Assembly: GCF_900104705.1 (NCBI RefSeq)
Contig: NZ_LT629734.1
Location: forward strand, 2,542,001-2,606,000
Source of the DNA: Agrococcus carbonis
GTDB lineage: Bacteria > Actinomycetota > Actinomycetes > Actinomycetales > Microbacteriaceae
Direction of reading: 5' to 3'
Length of the DNA: 64,000 nucleotides
Shown here: in pieces, positions 10,443 through 18,931 of the stretch
How the letters are laid out: every line of letters begins with the position of its first letter
How positions within the stretch are numbered: the first letter of the stretch is position 1
Notes under the pieces: model-generated
The model's database searches: none
What the model saw: only the letters and a program-made list of their open reading frames with translations
What the model was told of the DNA's origin: nothing
Made by a program: the position numbers and the translations under genes

Positions 10443-11964
10443 CGAGCACGAGCACGACCAGCACGAGCCTGCGTCCGATGAGGCCGCGATCGACGAGGCC
10501 GCCGCGCCGCTCGACGACGGCTACGAGACCGACGAGGCGCGGGTCACCGCGCTGCGGGCGGGCCTCGCGGACTACGAGCTCGACGAGGAGGACGCGTCGC
10601 TGCTCGAGGCCGCCGAGGAGGGGCCCGACGCCATCCAGGTGCTGCCGGCGCTGCCGGTGCTCGCGATCGTCGGGCGGCCGAACGTCGGCAAGTCGGCGCT
10701 CGTCAACCGCATCCTCGGCCGCCGCGAGGCTGTCGTCGAGGACACGCCCGGTGTGACGCGCGACCGCGTCTCGTACAAGGCCGAGTGGAACGGGCGCCGC
10801 TTCACCGTGGTCGACACCGGCGGCTGGGAGCCCGACGCGCGCGGCATCGACCTCTCGGTCGCGCAGCAGGCCGAGATCGCGGTCGAGCTCGCCGACGCGG
10901 TGCTCTTCGTCGTCGACGTCAACGTCGGGCCCACGTCGACCGACGAGCACGTCGTGCGGATGCTGCGGCAGTCGGACCGGCCCGTGCTGCTCGTGGCGAA
11001 CAAGTCGGACGACGCGCGTCGCGACCTCGAGGCAGCGTCGCTGTGGAGCCTCGGGCTCGGCGAGCCGCACCCCGTCTCGGCGCTGCACGGCCGCGGCGTC
11101 GCCGACCTCCTCGATCTCGCGATGGAGGCGCTGCCCGAGGTCTCGAAGGTCGCGAAGGAGGAGCTCGGCGGGCCGCGCCGCGTCGCGATCCTCGGCCGCC
11201 CGAACGTCGGCAAGTCGAGCCTGCTCAACAAGGCAGCGGGGGAGGAGCGCGTCGTCGTCAACGAGCTCGCCGGCACCACGCGCGACCCCGTCGACGAGCA
11301 GATCGAGCTCGGCGGCAAGGTGTGGCGCTTCGTCGACACCGCGGGCATCCGTCGCCGGGTGCACCTGCAGCAGGGCGCCGACTTCTACGCGACGCTGCGC
11401 ACGCAGGCCGCGCTCGAGAAGGCCGAGGTGGCGGTCGTGCTCATCGACGTCACCGAGCCGCTCAGCGAGCAAGACGTGCGCATCGTCGATCTCGTGCTCG
11501 AGTCGGGCCGCGCGCTCGTGCTCGCGTTCAACAAGTGGGATCAGCTCGACGACGACCGCCGCCGCTACCTCGAGCGCGAGATCGAGCAGGATCTCGCGCA
11601 CGTCGACTGGGCGCCGCGCGTCAACATCTCGGCGCGCACGGGCCGCCACCTCGAGAAGCTCGTGCCGGCGCTCGAGACGGCGCTCGAGTCGTGGGACACC
11701 CGCATCCCCACGGGCAAGCTCAACGCCTTCGTCGCCGAGCTCGTCGCCGCGCACCCGCACCCGCTGCGGGGCGGCAAGCAGCCGCGCATCCTCTTCGCGA
11801 CGCAGGCCTCGACACGGCCGCCGACCTTCGTGCTGTTCACGACCGGCTTCCTCGACCCGCAATACCGCCGCTTCATCCAGCGGCGCCTGCGCGAGGACTA
11901 CGGCTTCGAGGGCACCCCCATCGTCGTGAACATGCGAGTGCGGGAGAAGCGGCAGCGCAAGTAG
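10435..11964 (+). CDS. der: Ribosome biogenesis GTPase Der (EngA)
   Basis: Two tandem GTPase domains and a KH-like domain that assist 50S subunit maturation. The 509-aa protein has an acidic N-terminal extension of ~70 residues, common in actinobacterial Der. G domain 1 follows ([31 protein letters not shown]), then G domain 2 ([31 protein letters not shown]) and the KH-like tail from about residue 420. The start lies 8 bases inside cmk. It is the last gene of the co-directional block and is followed by the REP-like array. Confidence 0.96.
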   Translation: MTDEHEHDQHEPASDEAAIDEAAAPLDDGYETDEARVTALRAGLADYELDEEDASLLEAAEEGPDAIQVLPALPVLAIVGRPNVGKSALVNRILGRREAVVEDTPGVTRDRVSYKAEWNGRRFTVVDTGGWEPDARGIDLSVAQQAEIAVELADAVLFVVDVNVGPTSTDEHVVRMLRQSDRPVLLVANKSDDARRDLEAASLWSLGLGEPHPVSALHGRGVADLLDLAMEALPEVSKVAKEELGGPRRVAILGRPNVGKSSLLNKAAGEERVVVNELAGTTRDPVDEQIELGGKVWRFVDTAGIRRRVHLQQGADFYATLRTQAALEKAEVAVVLIDVTEPLSEQDVRIVDLVLESGRALVLAFNKWDQLDDDRRRYLEREIEQDLAHVDWAPRVNISARTGRHLEKLVPALETALESWDTRIPTGKLNAFVAELVAAHPHPLRGGKQPRILFATQASTRPPTFVLFTTGFLDPQYRRFIQRRLREDYGFEGTPIVVNMRVREKRQRK

Positions 11965-11973
11965 CGCGGCCCG

Positions 11974-12801
11974 TCCGCTGGTCGAGGAGCGCGTCGGAGC
12001 GCCTGCGCTGTCCGCTCTGTCCGCTGGTCGAGGAGCGCGCGCCGGAGGCGCTCGCGTCTCGAGGCCGAGGAGCGGTTCGCTGGGCCCTCCGGTTTCGAGA
12101 CGGCAGCGGCCTGCGGCCGCGGCCTCCTCAACCTACGGGGGCGGCTGCCCTGTCCGCTGGTCGAGGAGCGCGCCGGCGCAGCCGGCTCGCGTCTCGAGGC
12201 CGAGGAGCGGTTCGCCGGCCCCTCCGGTTTCGTGACGGCAGCGGCCTGCGGCCGCGGCCTCCTCAACCTGCGGGGCTGACGGCAGCGGCCTGCGGCCGCG
12301 GCCTCCTCAACCAACGGGGCGGTTCGCCCTGTCCGCTGGTCGAGGAGCGCGCGCCGCAGGCGCTCGCGTCTCGAGGCCGAGGAGCGGTTCGCCGGCCCCT
12401 CCGGTTTCGTGACGGCCGCGGCCTGCGGCCGCGGCCTCCTCAACCTACGGGGCTGTCCGCTGGTCGAGGAGCGCGCGCCGCAGGCGTTCGCGTCTCGAGG
12501 CCGAGGAGCGGTTCGCCGGCCCCTCCGGTTTCGTGACGGCAGCGGCCTGCGGCCGCGGCCTCCTCAACCTGCGGGGGCGGTTCGCCCTGTCCGCTGGTCG
12601 AGGAGCGCGCCGGCGCAGACGGCTCGCGTCTCGAGACCGAGGAGCGGATCGCCGGCCCCTCCGGTTTCGTGACGGCAGCGGCCTGCGGCCGCGGCCTCCT
12701 CAACCTACGGGGCTGACGGCAGCGGCCTGCGGCCGCGGCCTCCTCAACCTACGGGGCTGACGGCAGCGGCCTGCGGCCGCGGCCTCCTCAACCTACGGGG
12801 C
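11974..12801 (+). repeat. Compound array of REP-like GC palindromes downstream of der
   Basis: Two elements alternate. Element 1 starts CCGCTGGTCGAGGAGCGCG and runs through a GC hairpin to GTCTCGAGGCC; its TCCGCTGG starts lie at 11974 (truncated), 12020, 12153, 12332, 12456 and 12590. Element 2 starts GACGGCAGCGGCCTGCGGC and ends CTCCTCAACCTACGGGGC; copies start at 12099, 12234, 12278, 12411, 12535, 12671, 12715 and 12759. Where element 2 is tandem (12234/12278 and 12671/12715/12759) the period is exactly 44 bp. Read on the minus strand, element 2 opens with GGTTGAGGAG, the same head as element 1, so the two are inverted versions of one REP type, as in BIMEs. ORFs read through the array in all frames are repeat artefacts. 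Confidence 0.9.
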
Positions 12802-12807
12802 CGGGGC

Positions 12808-13674
12808 TCAGCGCACCTGCCGCGCCGCGAACTGCATCCGCGGGTGCGCGAAGGCCTCCTGCGCCTGCACGATGCGCAGCTCGCGCTCGCCCGAGTCGAT
12901 CGTCACCTGCAGCAGGTCGAACACGCTCGACGCCGTGCGCTCGAGCGCCACAGCCGCCGAGCCCGTCTCGCGGTAGTGCGCGGTGAAGAGCGCGCTCGTC
13001 ACGTCGCCTGAGCCGTTCGCCTTGATCGGCAGGTGCGGCGTCTGCACGATCCACGCGCCCTCGTCGTCGACGGCGAGCATCTCGATCGTCGGCGAGCCGT
13101 CGGGCAGCACCTCGCGATCCGGCCGCAGCACGCTCGTCACGAGCACGGTGCGCGGCCCCAGGTCGCGGGCGCGGTCGGCCGACTCGAGGGTCGACTCGAG
13201 CGTGTCGGGCTCCGTGTGCGTCATGAAGCCGAGCTCGAACTGGTTGGGCGTGATGATGTCGGCCACCGGCACGACCCGCTCGCGGATGAGCGGCGGGATC
13301 GTCGGTGCGACGAAGCAGCCCGACGTCGCGTTGCCCATCACCGGGTCGCACGTGAACGACGCCGCGGGGTTCGCGGCCTTGACGCGAGCCACCGCATCCA
13401 CCACGACGTCGACGATCTCCTCGCCGCCGAGGTAGCCCGAGAGCACGCCGTCGACGGTGCCGAGCACGCCGCGATCCTCGATGCCCGTCACGACCGCGCG
13501 CACGTCGTCGGCGGGGATCGCCGGCCCGCCCCACGCGCCATAGCCGGTGTGGTTCGAGAAGTTCACCGTCAGCACGGGCCACACCTCATGCCCGATGCGC
13601 TGCAGCGGGAAGACGGCGGCCGAGTTGCCGACGTGCCCGTAGGCGACGTGCGACTGGATCGAGAGGAAGCGCAT
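12808..13674 (-). CDS. pdxY: Pyridoxal kinase, PdxY/PdxK type
   Basis: Phosphorylates pyridoxal to PLP in the salvage pathway. The 288-aa ribokinase-fold protein starts FLSIQSHVAYGHVGNSAAVFPLQ, the pyridoxal kinase signature. It continues with VDGVLSGYLG, the CDPVMGN motif, TPNQFELGFMT, and the catalytic anion-hole/base motif KANGSGDVTSALF near residue 230. Length is normal for the family. The stop abuts the REP array, and no operon partner is apparent. Confidence 0.93.
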   Translation of the reverse strand: MRFLSIQSHVAYGHVGNSAAVFPLQRIGHEVWPVLTVNFSNHTGYGAWGGPAIPADDVRAVVTGIEDRGVLGTVDGVLSGYLGGEEIVDVVVDAVARVKAANPAASFTCDPVMGNATSGCFVAPTIPPLIRERVVPVADIITPNQFELGFMTHTEPDTLESTLESADRARDLGPRTVLVTSVLRPDREVLPDGSPTIEMLAVDDEGAWIVQTPHLPIKANGSGDVTSALFTAHYRETGSAAVALERTASSVFDLLQVTIDSGERELRIVQAQEAFAHPRMQFAARQVR

Positions 13675-13699
13675 CCGACCATTCTTCCACCGCGGCGGA

Positions 13700-14218
13700 T
13701 CACACGTCGTCGAGCGCCTCCAGCAGCGTGCCCTGCGCGAAGCCGAGCCACGTGACGACGCCGCGCAGCTGCTCGAGGTCCTCCTCGGTCACGCCGGGCG
13801 CGAGCTCGCTGCGATCCTGCCCCGTGCGCACGTGCAGCACGAGCCGCACCTCGCCGAGCGCCCGCAGCCACGCATCCGCCCCCTCGGCGTCGACCGCGAT
13901 CGGCAGCTCGGCGTCGTCGGCGTCGTCGCCCTCGGCGGGCAGCGCCGTCTCGAGGTCGAGCACCATGCGGGTCATGGTGCGGATGCGGTCGGCGGCGATG
14001 TCGGCGGAGGCGAGCCTGCGGAACTCGGCCGCGTCCTCCTCGCCGGCGTACGCGTTCGGGTAGAGCCGCTGCATGACGGGGTCGTCGAGCACCGCGCGGC
14101 CGTCGATGACGGCGCGGTGGAGCTCGAGCACCTGCCGGCCGAGGGTCGCGAGCATGTCGGCCTCGGAGGTCAGCAGCGCGCACCGCGCGCCGTCGCCGTC
14201 CCGCCGCCAGGCCTTCAC
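13700..14218 (-). CDS. DUF2017 family protein
   Basis: A 172-aa protein of unknown biochemical role, part of a family that in actinobacteria sits next to clpS. Visible features are the opening VKAWRRDGDG, a helical region ADMLATLGRQVLELHRAVIDG, and YPNAYAGEEDAAEFRRL. The GTG start overlaps the clpS stop as GTGA. The stable pairing suggests a link to ClpS-ClpCP protein degradation, which is inference. Confidence 0.8.
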   Translation of the reverse strand: MKAWRRDGDGARCALLTSEADMLATLGRQVLELHRAVIDGRAVLDDPVMQRLYPNAYAGEEDAAEFRRLASADIAADRIRTMTRMVLDLETALPAEGDDADDAELPIAVDAEGADAWLRALGEVRLVLHVRTGQDRSELAPGVTEEDLEQLRGVVTWLGFAQGTLLEALDDV

Positions 14219-14508
14219 GCGCCGGCTCCCGGCATCGGCTCGAGCGTCGCGACGAGGCCTTCGGTGTGCAGCGCCGCGACGTGCATCTCCTGCGCCTCGC
14301 GGGTGCCGTGCGCCACCGCGGCGCGTCCGTCGCGCTCGGCCTGGTGCATGAGCGCGGTCGCGCGCTCGCGGCTGTGGCCGAGCCGGCGCATGAGCACGCG
14401 CACGACGAAGCCCTGCGGGCTCACCGGGTCGTCCCACAGGATCGTCGCCCAGCCGCCGCCGACCGCCGCCGCCGCGCTGTCGGGCGCGCGCAGGGTGTCG
14501 GCGGTCAT
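14215..14508 (-). CDS. clpS: ATP-dependent Clp protease adaptor ClpS
   Basis: Adaptor that delivers N-degron substrates to the ClpC/ClpA unfoldase. The 97-aa protein shows ATILWDDPVSPQGFVVRVLMRRLGHSRERATALM: the D-D-P segment and the M-x-x-V-H-equivalent helix (ALMHQAERDGRA) are the ClpS core. The start ATG lies inside the stop of the upstream MFS gene (ATGA). The run MFS-clpS-DUF2017 is therefore translationally coupled. Confidence 0.93.
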   Translation of the reverse strand: MTADTLRAPDSAAAAVGGGWATILWDDPVSPQGFVVRVLMRRLGHSRERATALMHQAERDGRAAVAHGTREAQEMHVAALHTEGLVATLEPMPGAGA

Positions 14509-15767
14509 CGCTCCACCACCTCGATGCCCGCCGTCGTGGGGCCGAGCACAGTCGCGACGACGTGCACGGATGCGGTGTCTGGCCCGCGCTCGATCGCGAG
14601 GCTCCACAGCGCGAGCAGGAAGCCGGTGCCGGCGAGCGCGACGCCCACCCACGCGGGAGCGAGGTAGCCGAGACCGGCGGCGATCACCGCGCCGCCGAGC
14701 GCCGCGCCGAGCGCGTTGCCGACGTTGAAGGCGGCGTGGTTGGTGGCGGCGCCGAGGAGCTCGGCGTCGCCGGCGATCCCCATGATGCGCGCCTGGATCG
14801 TGGGCGTGAGCACGCTCCCGGCGCCGCCGATGAGGAAGGCGAGGGCGAAGAGCGCCACCGGCTGCCACGCGAGCAGGCCGAACAGGGCGAGGGATGCGAT
14901 GAGCACCGGGAAGGCGGCGAGGATCGTGCGGCGCATGCTGCGGTCGCTCGCCCAGCCGCCGATCGCGTTGCCGATCGTCATCCCGATCCCGACGGTCGCG
15001 AGCAGCCAGGCGATCGCCGACTCGGGCAGCCCGGCGACACGCGTGACGATCTCGGCCGCGTAGGAGTAGACGGCGAAGAAGCCGCCGAAGCCGATGCAGC
15101 CGACCGCGATCATGAGCCACAGGCGGGGATTGCGGAACGCCGCGACCTCGCGCGCCGCGCTGCGCGACGGGTCGCCCGGCACGCGGGGGAGCGCGACCCA
15201 CGCGAGCGCGAGCGTGACGAGGAAGATCGCGGCGACCGCGACGTACGTCCAGCGCCAGCCGGCCGCCTGGCCGAGCCAGGTGCCGAGCGGCACGCCGATG
15301 ATATTGGCGACCGTGAGGCCCGAGAGCGCGAGCGCGACGCCCGCGCCCTGGCGGCCCGGCCCCATGATGCGCGCCGCGAGCAGCGACGCGACGCCGAAGT
15401 AGGCGCCGTGCGGGATGGCCGAGAGGAAGCGGGCCGCGATGGTGAGCTCGAACGTGGGCATCAGGCCGCTCGCGAGGTTCGCGACGGTGAAGGCGGCGAC
15501 GAGCAGCAGCACGAGCGTGAACTGCGACATGCGCGCCGCCCAGATCGACACGAGCGGCGCGCCGACGACGACGCCGAGCGCGTAGGCCGTGATGAGCCAG
15601 CCCGCCTGCGCGATGCCGCCGGCGGGATCGGCGTCGAAGCCCGGGACGAGCTCGGTCGCCGCGAGCGGGAGGATGCCCATGGTCGCGAACTCGGTCGTGC
15701 CGATCCCGAAGCCGCCGAGCGCGAGCGTGAAGAGCGCGAGGAGGCGTCGCGCGGGAGTGAGCTGCAT
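14505..15767 (-). CDS. MFS transporter, DHA1 family (AraJ/YdhP-like exporter)
   Basis: A 420-aa membrane protein with about 12 hydrophobic segments. The first helix GGFGIGTTEFATMGILP and the motif AQAGWLITAYALGVVVGAPL are characteristic of the DHA1 drug or sugar efflux branch (AraJ, YdhP, NepI). The inter-domain loop (~residues 190-210, LPRVPGDPSRSAAREV) is short and charged. The substrate is unknown. The gene is divergent from the siderophore-interacting protein gene, with the DtxR-type box in the shared 99-bp region. Iron control of the exporter is therefore possible but unproven. Confidence 0.88.
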   Translation of the reverse strand: MQLTPARRLLALFTLALGGFGIGTTEFATMGILPLAATELVPGFDADPAGGIAQAGWLITAYALGVVVGAPLVSIWAARMSQFTLVLLLVAAFTVANLASGLMPTFELTIAARFLSAIPHGAYFGVASLLAARIMGPGRQGAGVALALSGLTVANIIGVPLGTWLGQAAGWRWTYVAVAAIFLVTLALAWVALPRVPGDPSRSAAREVAAFRNPRLWLMIAVGCIGFGGFFAVYSYAAEIVTRVAGLPESAIAWLLATVGIGMTIGNAIGGWASDRSMRRTILAAFPVLIASLALFGLLAWQPVALFALAFLIGGAGSVLTPTIQARIMGIAGDAELLGAATNHAAFNVGNALGAALGGAVIAAGLGYLAPAWVGVALAGTGFLLALWSLAIERGPDTASVHVVATVLGPTTAGIEVVER

Positions 15768-15818
15768 GCTGCCTCGATCGTACGCGGATGCGTCGGCGGA
15801 CGCCGGTTGCTACATTGG

Positions 15819-15837
15819 TCAGGTAAGGCTTGCCTCA
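15819..15837 (+). promoter_or_regulatory. DtxR/IdeR-type iron box
   Basis: TCAGGTAAGGCTTGCCTCA is a 19-base imperfect palindrome matching the DtxR/IdeR consensus TTAGGTTAGGCTAACCTAA at 14 of 19 positions, including the AGG/CCT half-sites. It lies 29 bases before the ATG of the siderophore-interacting protein and 51 bases before the divergent exporter start. Occupancy by iron-loaded repressor would silence the SIP gene when iron is plentiful. Confidence 0.8.
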
Positions 15838-15866
15838 CCTGAGGCGCATCGTCCCGAGGAGCACCC

Positions 15867-16664
15867 ATGGCAGGACCCGAGCGCGTCGCCGCGGTCGCAC
15901 CGAAGTTCGTCGAGCTCGAGGTGCTCGGCAGCCAGCAGGTGTCGCCGCACGTCCGCCGGGTGACGCTCGGCGGCGACGAGGTGTCGGCGATGACGCCGCA
16001 GGGCTACGACCAGTGGTTCCGCTTCTTCATGCGCCGGGACGGCCAGGAGCAGCTGCGCGTGCCGAGCAGCCCCGCCACGTGGTTCCCGCAGTACCTCGCG
16101 ATGCGCGAATCGCACCGCCCGTGGGTCCGCAACTACACCGTGCGCGACTTCCGGCTCGAGGAGGGCGAGCTCGACATCGACTTCGTCTGCCACGAGGATC
16201 CCGGCCCCGGCGCCGCGTGGGCGATGGCAGCGCAGCGGGGCGAGCGCGCCGTGCTGCTCGACGAGGGGCTGCTGTACAACGACGACGGGCTGTCGGGCGA
16301 CGTGCTCATGGTGGGCGACGAGTCGGCGCTGCCGGCGATCGCCGGCATCTGCGGCTCGCTCGACCCCGAGGCCCAGGGCGTCGCGATCATCGAGGTCGGG
16401 CACCGCGACGACATCCAGGACGTCCAGGCGCCCGCCGGGCTCGACGTGCGCTGGATCGAGCGGGGCGGCGCTCGCGAGGGCGACGCGGCGCTCGAGGAGC
16501 TGCGCGGGCTGCGGCTCGCGACCGAGCTCGGCTACGCATACTCGGCGGGCGAGCAGGCGCTCGCGACAGGCGCCCGCCGGCACCTCGTCCGCGACCGGGG
16601 CATCGACAAGCAGCGCATCACCTTCACGGGCTACTGGAAGCTCGGCAAGGCCTACGTCTCCTGA
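15867..16664 (+). CDS. Siderophore-interacting protein (NADPH-dependent ferric reductase family)
   Basis: Cytosolic flavoprotein that reduces ferric siderophores to release iron. The 265-aa protein has an N-terminal FAD-binding barrel (VTLGGDEV, RNYTVRDFR where R-x-Y-T-x-R binds FAD, AVLLDEGLLYN) and a C-terminal NAD(P)-binding half (LMVGDESALPAIAGIC, then AGEQALATGARRHL). Length is typical. The iron box upstream agrees with the assignment. No siderophore uptake genes are in the window. Confidence 0.92.
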   Translation: MAGPERVAAVAPKFVELEVLGSQQVSPHVRRVTLGGDEVSAMTPQGYDQWFRFFMRRDGQEQLRVPSSPATWFPQYLAMRESHRPWVRNYTVRDFRLEEGELDIDFVCHEDPGPGAAWAMAAQRGERAVLLDEGLLYNDDGLSGDVLMVGDESALPAIAGICGSLDPEAQGVAIIEVGHRDDIQDVQAPAGLDVRWIERGGAREGDAALEELRGLRLATELGYAYSAGEQALATGARRHLVRDRGIDKQRITFTGYWKLGKAYVS

Positions 16665-16676
16665 TCCGCCGCGACG

Positions 16677-16696
16677 GAAAGTTCCGTGGAACTTTC
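16677..16696 (+). promoter_or_regulatory. Perfect palindrome 1 upstream of gapB
   Basis: GAAAGTTCC-GT-GGAACTTTC, a 9-bp dyad with a 2-bp centre, between the SIP stop and the gapB promoter. The tiny centre and lack of a T-run favour an operator over a terminator. Confidence 0.6.
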
Positions 16697-16702
16697 GCCA
16701 CG

Positions 16703-16724
16703 GTCACGTTGCTCGCAACGTGAC
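16703..16724 (+). promoter_or_regulatory. Perfect palindrome 2 upstream of gapB
   Basis: GTCACGTTG-CTCG-CAACGTGAC, a 9-bp dyad with a 4-base loop, 6 bases after palindrome 1 and about 35 bases before the gapB -10-like hexamer. It could be an operator or a short terminator for the SIP gene. Confidence 0.6.
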
Positions 16725-16759
16725 GGGCCGGTCGGCCGGACCTCGCGCATCCGCTTGCC

Positions 16760-16765
16760 TATCGT
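16760..16765 (+). promoter_or_regulatory. -10-like hexamer for gapB
   Basis: TATCGT followed by 6 bases and the GTG at 16772, which predicts a leaderless gapB mRNA and fixes the start. Confidence 0.5.
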
Positions 16766-16771
16766 GAAGAC

Positions 16772-18214
16772 GTGCCCACCGCAGAATCGCTTCCCGTCGA
16801 CGACGCCCACCAGGCCTGGCTCGACCGTCTCGCCCTCGCAGAGCTCGCCGTGCCGATCCTCGGCCGCCTGTACCGGGAGCGCGACGTCGTCACGCACGTG
16901 CACGGGAAGAAGCTCGTCAACCAGTCGCCGATCGAGATCCTGAAGGCCCACAAGTGGGCACGGCGGGTGGGCGAGCGCGTGCTTCGCATCGAGGACACCA
17001 TGACCGTCCTGCGCGTCGTCGACGAGCTCGGCGTGCGCGGCATCTCGCTCGACCTCGGCCGCATCCTGGTCGACGCCCCCGAGACCGGCCTCGAGGAGTA
17101 CGCCCGCGAGCAGGTCGCGGCGCTCGAGTCGTGGTCGCAGGACGAGCCGACCGATGTCGTGCTCTACGGCTTCGGCCGCATCGGGCGGCTCCTCGCCCGC
17201 ATCCTCATCGGCCACGCCGGCAGCGGCCTCGGCCTGCGGCTGCGCGCCATCGTCGTGCGCAAGGGCGGCGAGGACGACCTCGAGAAGCGCGCGAGCCTGC
17301 TGCGCCGCGACTCCGTGCACGGCGCCTTCCAGGGCACGATCGACATCGACCGCGAGGCGAACACGATCCTCGCGAACGGCACCCTCATCCAGGTCATCTA
17401 CTCGGACGACCCGACGAGCATCGACTACACGAAGCACGGGATCCGCCGCGCGATCGTGGTCGACAACACCGGCCGCTGGCGCGACGAGGAGGGCCTCTCG
17501 CAGCACCTGCAGTGCCCCGGCGTCGAGCGCGTCGTGCTCACCGCGCCCGGCAAGGGCGCGCTCAAGAACATCGTCTTCGGCGTCAACCACGAGTCGATCG
17601 GCGCCGAGGACCCCGTCATCACCGCCGCATCCTGCACGACGAACGCGATCACGCCCGTGCTGCAGGTCGTCAACGACGCGTACGGCATCGAGCACGGCCA
17701 CGTCGAGACGGTGCACTCGTACACGAACGACCAGAACCTCATCGACAACTTCCACAAGGGCGCCCGCCGCGGCCGCTCGGCCGCGCTCAACATGGTGCTC
17801 ACCGAGACCGGCGCCGCGAAGGCGGTCTCGAAGGCACTGCCCGAGCTCGAGGGCAAGCTGACCGGCAACGCGATCCGCGTGCCGACGCCCGACGTGTCGA
17901 TGGCGATCCTCAACCTCTCGCTCGAGCAGGAGGTCGACCGCGAGGCGGTCAACGAGCTCCTGCGGCAGACCTCGCTCACGGGCGAGCTGCGGGCGCAGAT
18001 CGACTTCACGGATTCGGCCGAGGTCGTCTCGACCGACTTCGTGGGCAACAACCGCGCCGGCATCGTCGACGGTCTCGCGACCATCGCCTCCGGCCGCCAC
18101 CTGGTGCTCTATGTCTGGTACGACAACGAGTACGGCTACTCGTCGCAGGTCATCCGCGTGATCGAGCACATGGCCGACCAGATGGCCAAGGCACGGCAGC
18201 TGCAGCCGGCCTGA
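16772..18214 (+). CDS. gapB: Glyceraldehyde-3-phosphate dehydrogenase, long GapB type
   Basis: Interconverts glyceraldehyde-3-phosphate and 1,3-bisphosphoglycerate. At 480 aa it carries a ~130-residue N-terminal extension before the Rossmann motif VVLYGFGRIGRLLARIL. This is the layout of the GapB enzyme of Corynebacterium, which serves gluconeogenesis. The catalytic cysteine is in ITAASCTTNAITP, the phosphate-site histidine in VHSYTNDQNLID, and the C-terminal WYDNEYGYSSQV is intact. Cofactor preference (NADP-leaning in the corynebacterial relative) is inferred. The two palindromes upstream suggest dedicated transcriptional control. A strong terminator follows. Confidence 0.93.
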   Translation: MPTAESLPVDDAHQAWLDRLALAELAVPILGRLYRERDVVTHVHGKKLVNQSPIEILKAHKWARRVGERVLRIEDTMTVLRVVDELGVRGISLDLGRILVDAPETGLEEYAREQVAALESWSQDEPTDVVLYGFGRIGRLLARILIGHAGSGLGLRLRAIVVRKGGEDDLEKRASLLRRDSVHGAFQGTIDIDREANTILANGTLIQVIYSDDPTSIDYTKHGIRRAIVVDNTGRWRDEEGLSQHLQCPGVERVVLTAPGKGALKNIVFGVNHESIGAEDPVITAASCTTNAITPVLQVVNDAYGIEHGHVETVHSYTNDQNLIDNFHKGARRGRSAALNMVLTETGAAKAVSKALPELEGKLTGNAIRVPTPDVSMAILNLSLEQEVDREAVNELLRQTSLTGELRAQIDFTDSAEVVSTDFVGNNRAGIVDGLATIASGRHLVLYVWYDNEYGYSSQVIRVIEHMADQMAKARQLQPA

Positions 18215-18221
18215 CACAGAC

Positions 18222-18264
18222 TGCCGCCGCCGGGACTCTCCTGGGTGGAAGCCCGGCGGCGGCA
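18222..18264 (+). terminator. Terminator between gapB and the response regulator gene
   Basis: A 13-bp perfect GC stem (TGCCGCCGCCGGG with CCCGGCGGCGGCA) and a 17-base loop. It lies between convergent genes 8 bases after the gapB stop and 7 bases from the end of the minus-strand operon, so it may serve both directions. Confidence 0.75.
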
Positions 18265-18271
18265 AACCCCT

Positions 18272-18931
18272 TCACGCGTCGCGCGTGCGCGTGCCGTCCA
18301 CGTAGGCGAGCGCCGCGACGACCCGGCGGTGCAGCCCCTCGCCGTCGAGGATGCCGAGCTTCGGCAGGATGCGCGCCATGTGCGCCTCGACGGTGCGCTC
18401 GGCGAGCCAGAGCCGCTCGGCGATCGCGCGGTTCGAGAGGCCCTCGGCGACGAGCGCGAGCACCTCGCGCTCGCGATCGGTCAGCGGACCGAGCGGGTCG
18501 CGCCGTGGCCGGGCGAGCAGCGACTGCACGATCGCGGGGTCGAGCACCGACTCGCCGGCCGTGAGCCGCTCGAGGCAGTCGAGCAGCACGGCGCCCTCCG
18601 AGACGCGCTCCTTGAGCAGGTATCCCACGCCGTGCGGGCGCTCCTCGAGCAGGGTGAGCGCGTAGACGGGCTCGATGTGCTGCGAGAGCACGAGGACCGA
18701 GATCTGCGGGTGCTCGTCGAGGATGCGGCGGGCGGCCTCGATGCCCTCGGTCGAGTGGGTCGGGGGCATGCGCACGTCGATGACCGCGACGTCGGGGAGG
18801 CGCTGCGCGACCGCGGCGAGCAGCGCCCTCGCGTCCCCGGCTTCGGCGACGACGTCTGCGCCGGCGCGCTCGAGCACGCGCACGATGCCCTCGCGCGTCA
18901 GCAGGCTGTCCTCGGCGACGACTACCCGCAT
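18272..18931 (-). CDS. LuxR/NarL-family response regulator
   Basis: Last gene of the five-gene signalling operon. The 219-aa protein has an N-terminal receiver (VVVAEDSLLTREGIVRVL with acidic pocket ED, phospho-Asp in VAVIDVRMPP, Lys in GYLLKERV). A C-terminal LuxR helix-turn-helix follows (LTDREREVLALVAEGLSNRAIAERL, then ERTVEAHMARILPKLGI). Its ATG lies 10 bases inside the end of the preceding kinase gene. It is the presumed phosphate recipient of the two kinases. Target genes are unknown, with autoregulation of the operon a possibility. Confidence 0.93.
   Translation of the reverse strand: MRVVVAEDSLLTREGIVRVLERAGADVVAEAGDARALLAAVAQRLPDVAVIDVRMPPTHSTEGIEAARRILDEHPQISVLVLSQHIEPVYALTLLEERPHGVGYLLKERVSEGAVLLDCLERLTAGESVLDPAIVQSLLARPRRDPLGPLTDREREVLALVAEGLSNRAIAERLWLAERTVEAHMARILPKLGILDGEGLHRRVVAALAYVDGTRTRDA

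Noticed and set aside
11898..12760. Several ORFs on both strands across the der-downstream array
   Set aside because: Artefacts of GC-rich repeats. All frames are open and encode the same reiterated low-complexity peptides.
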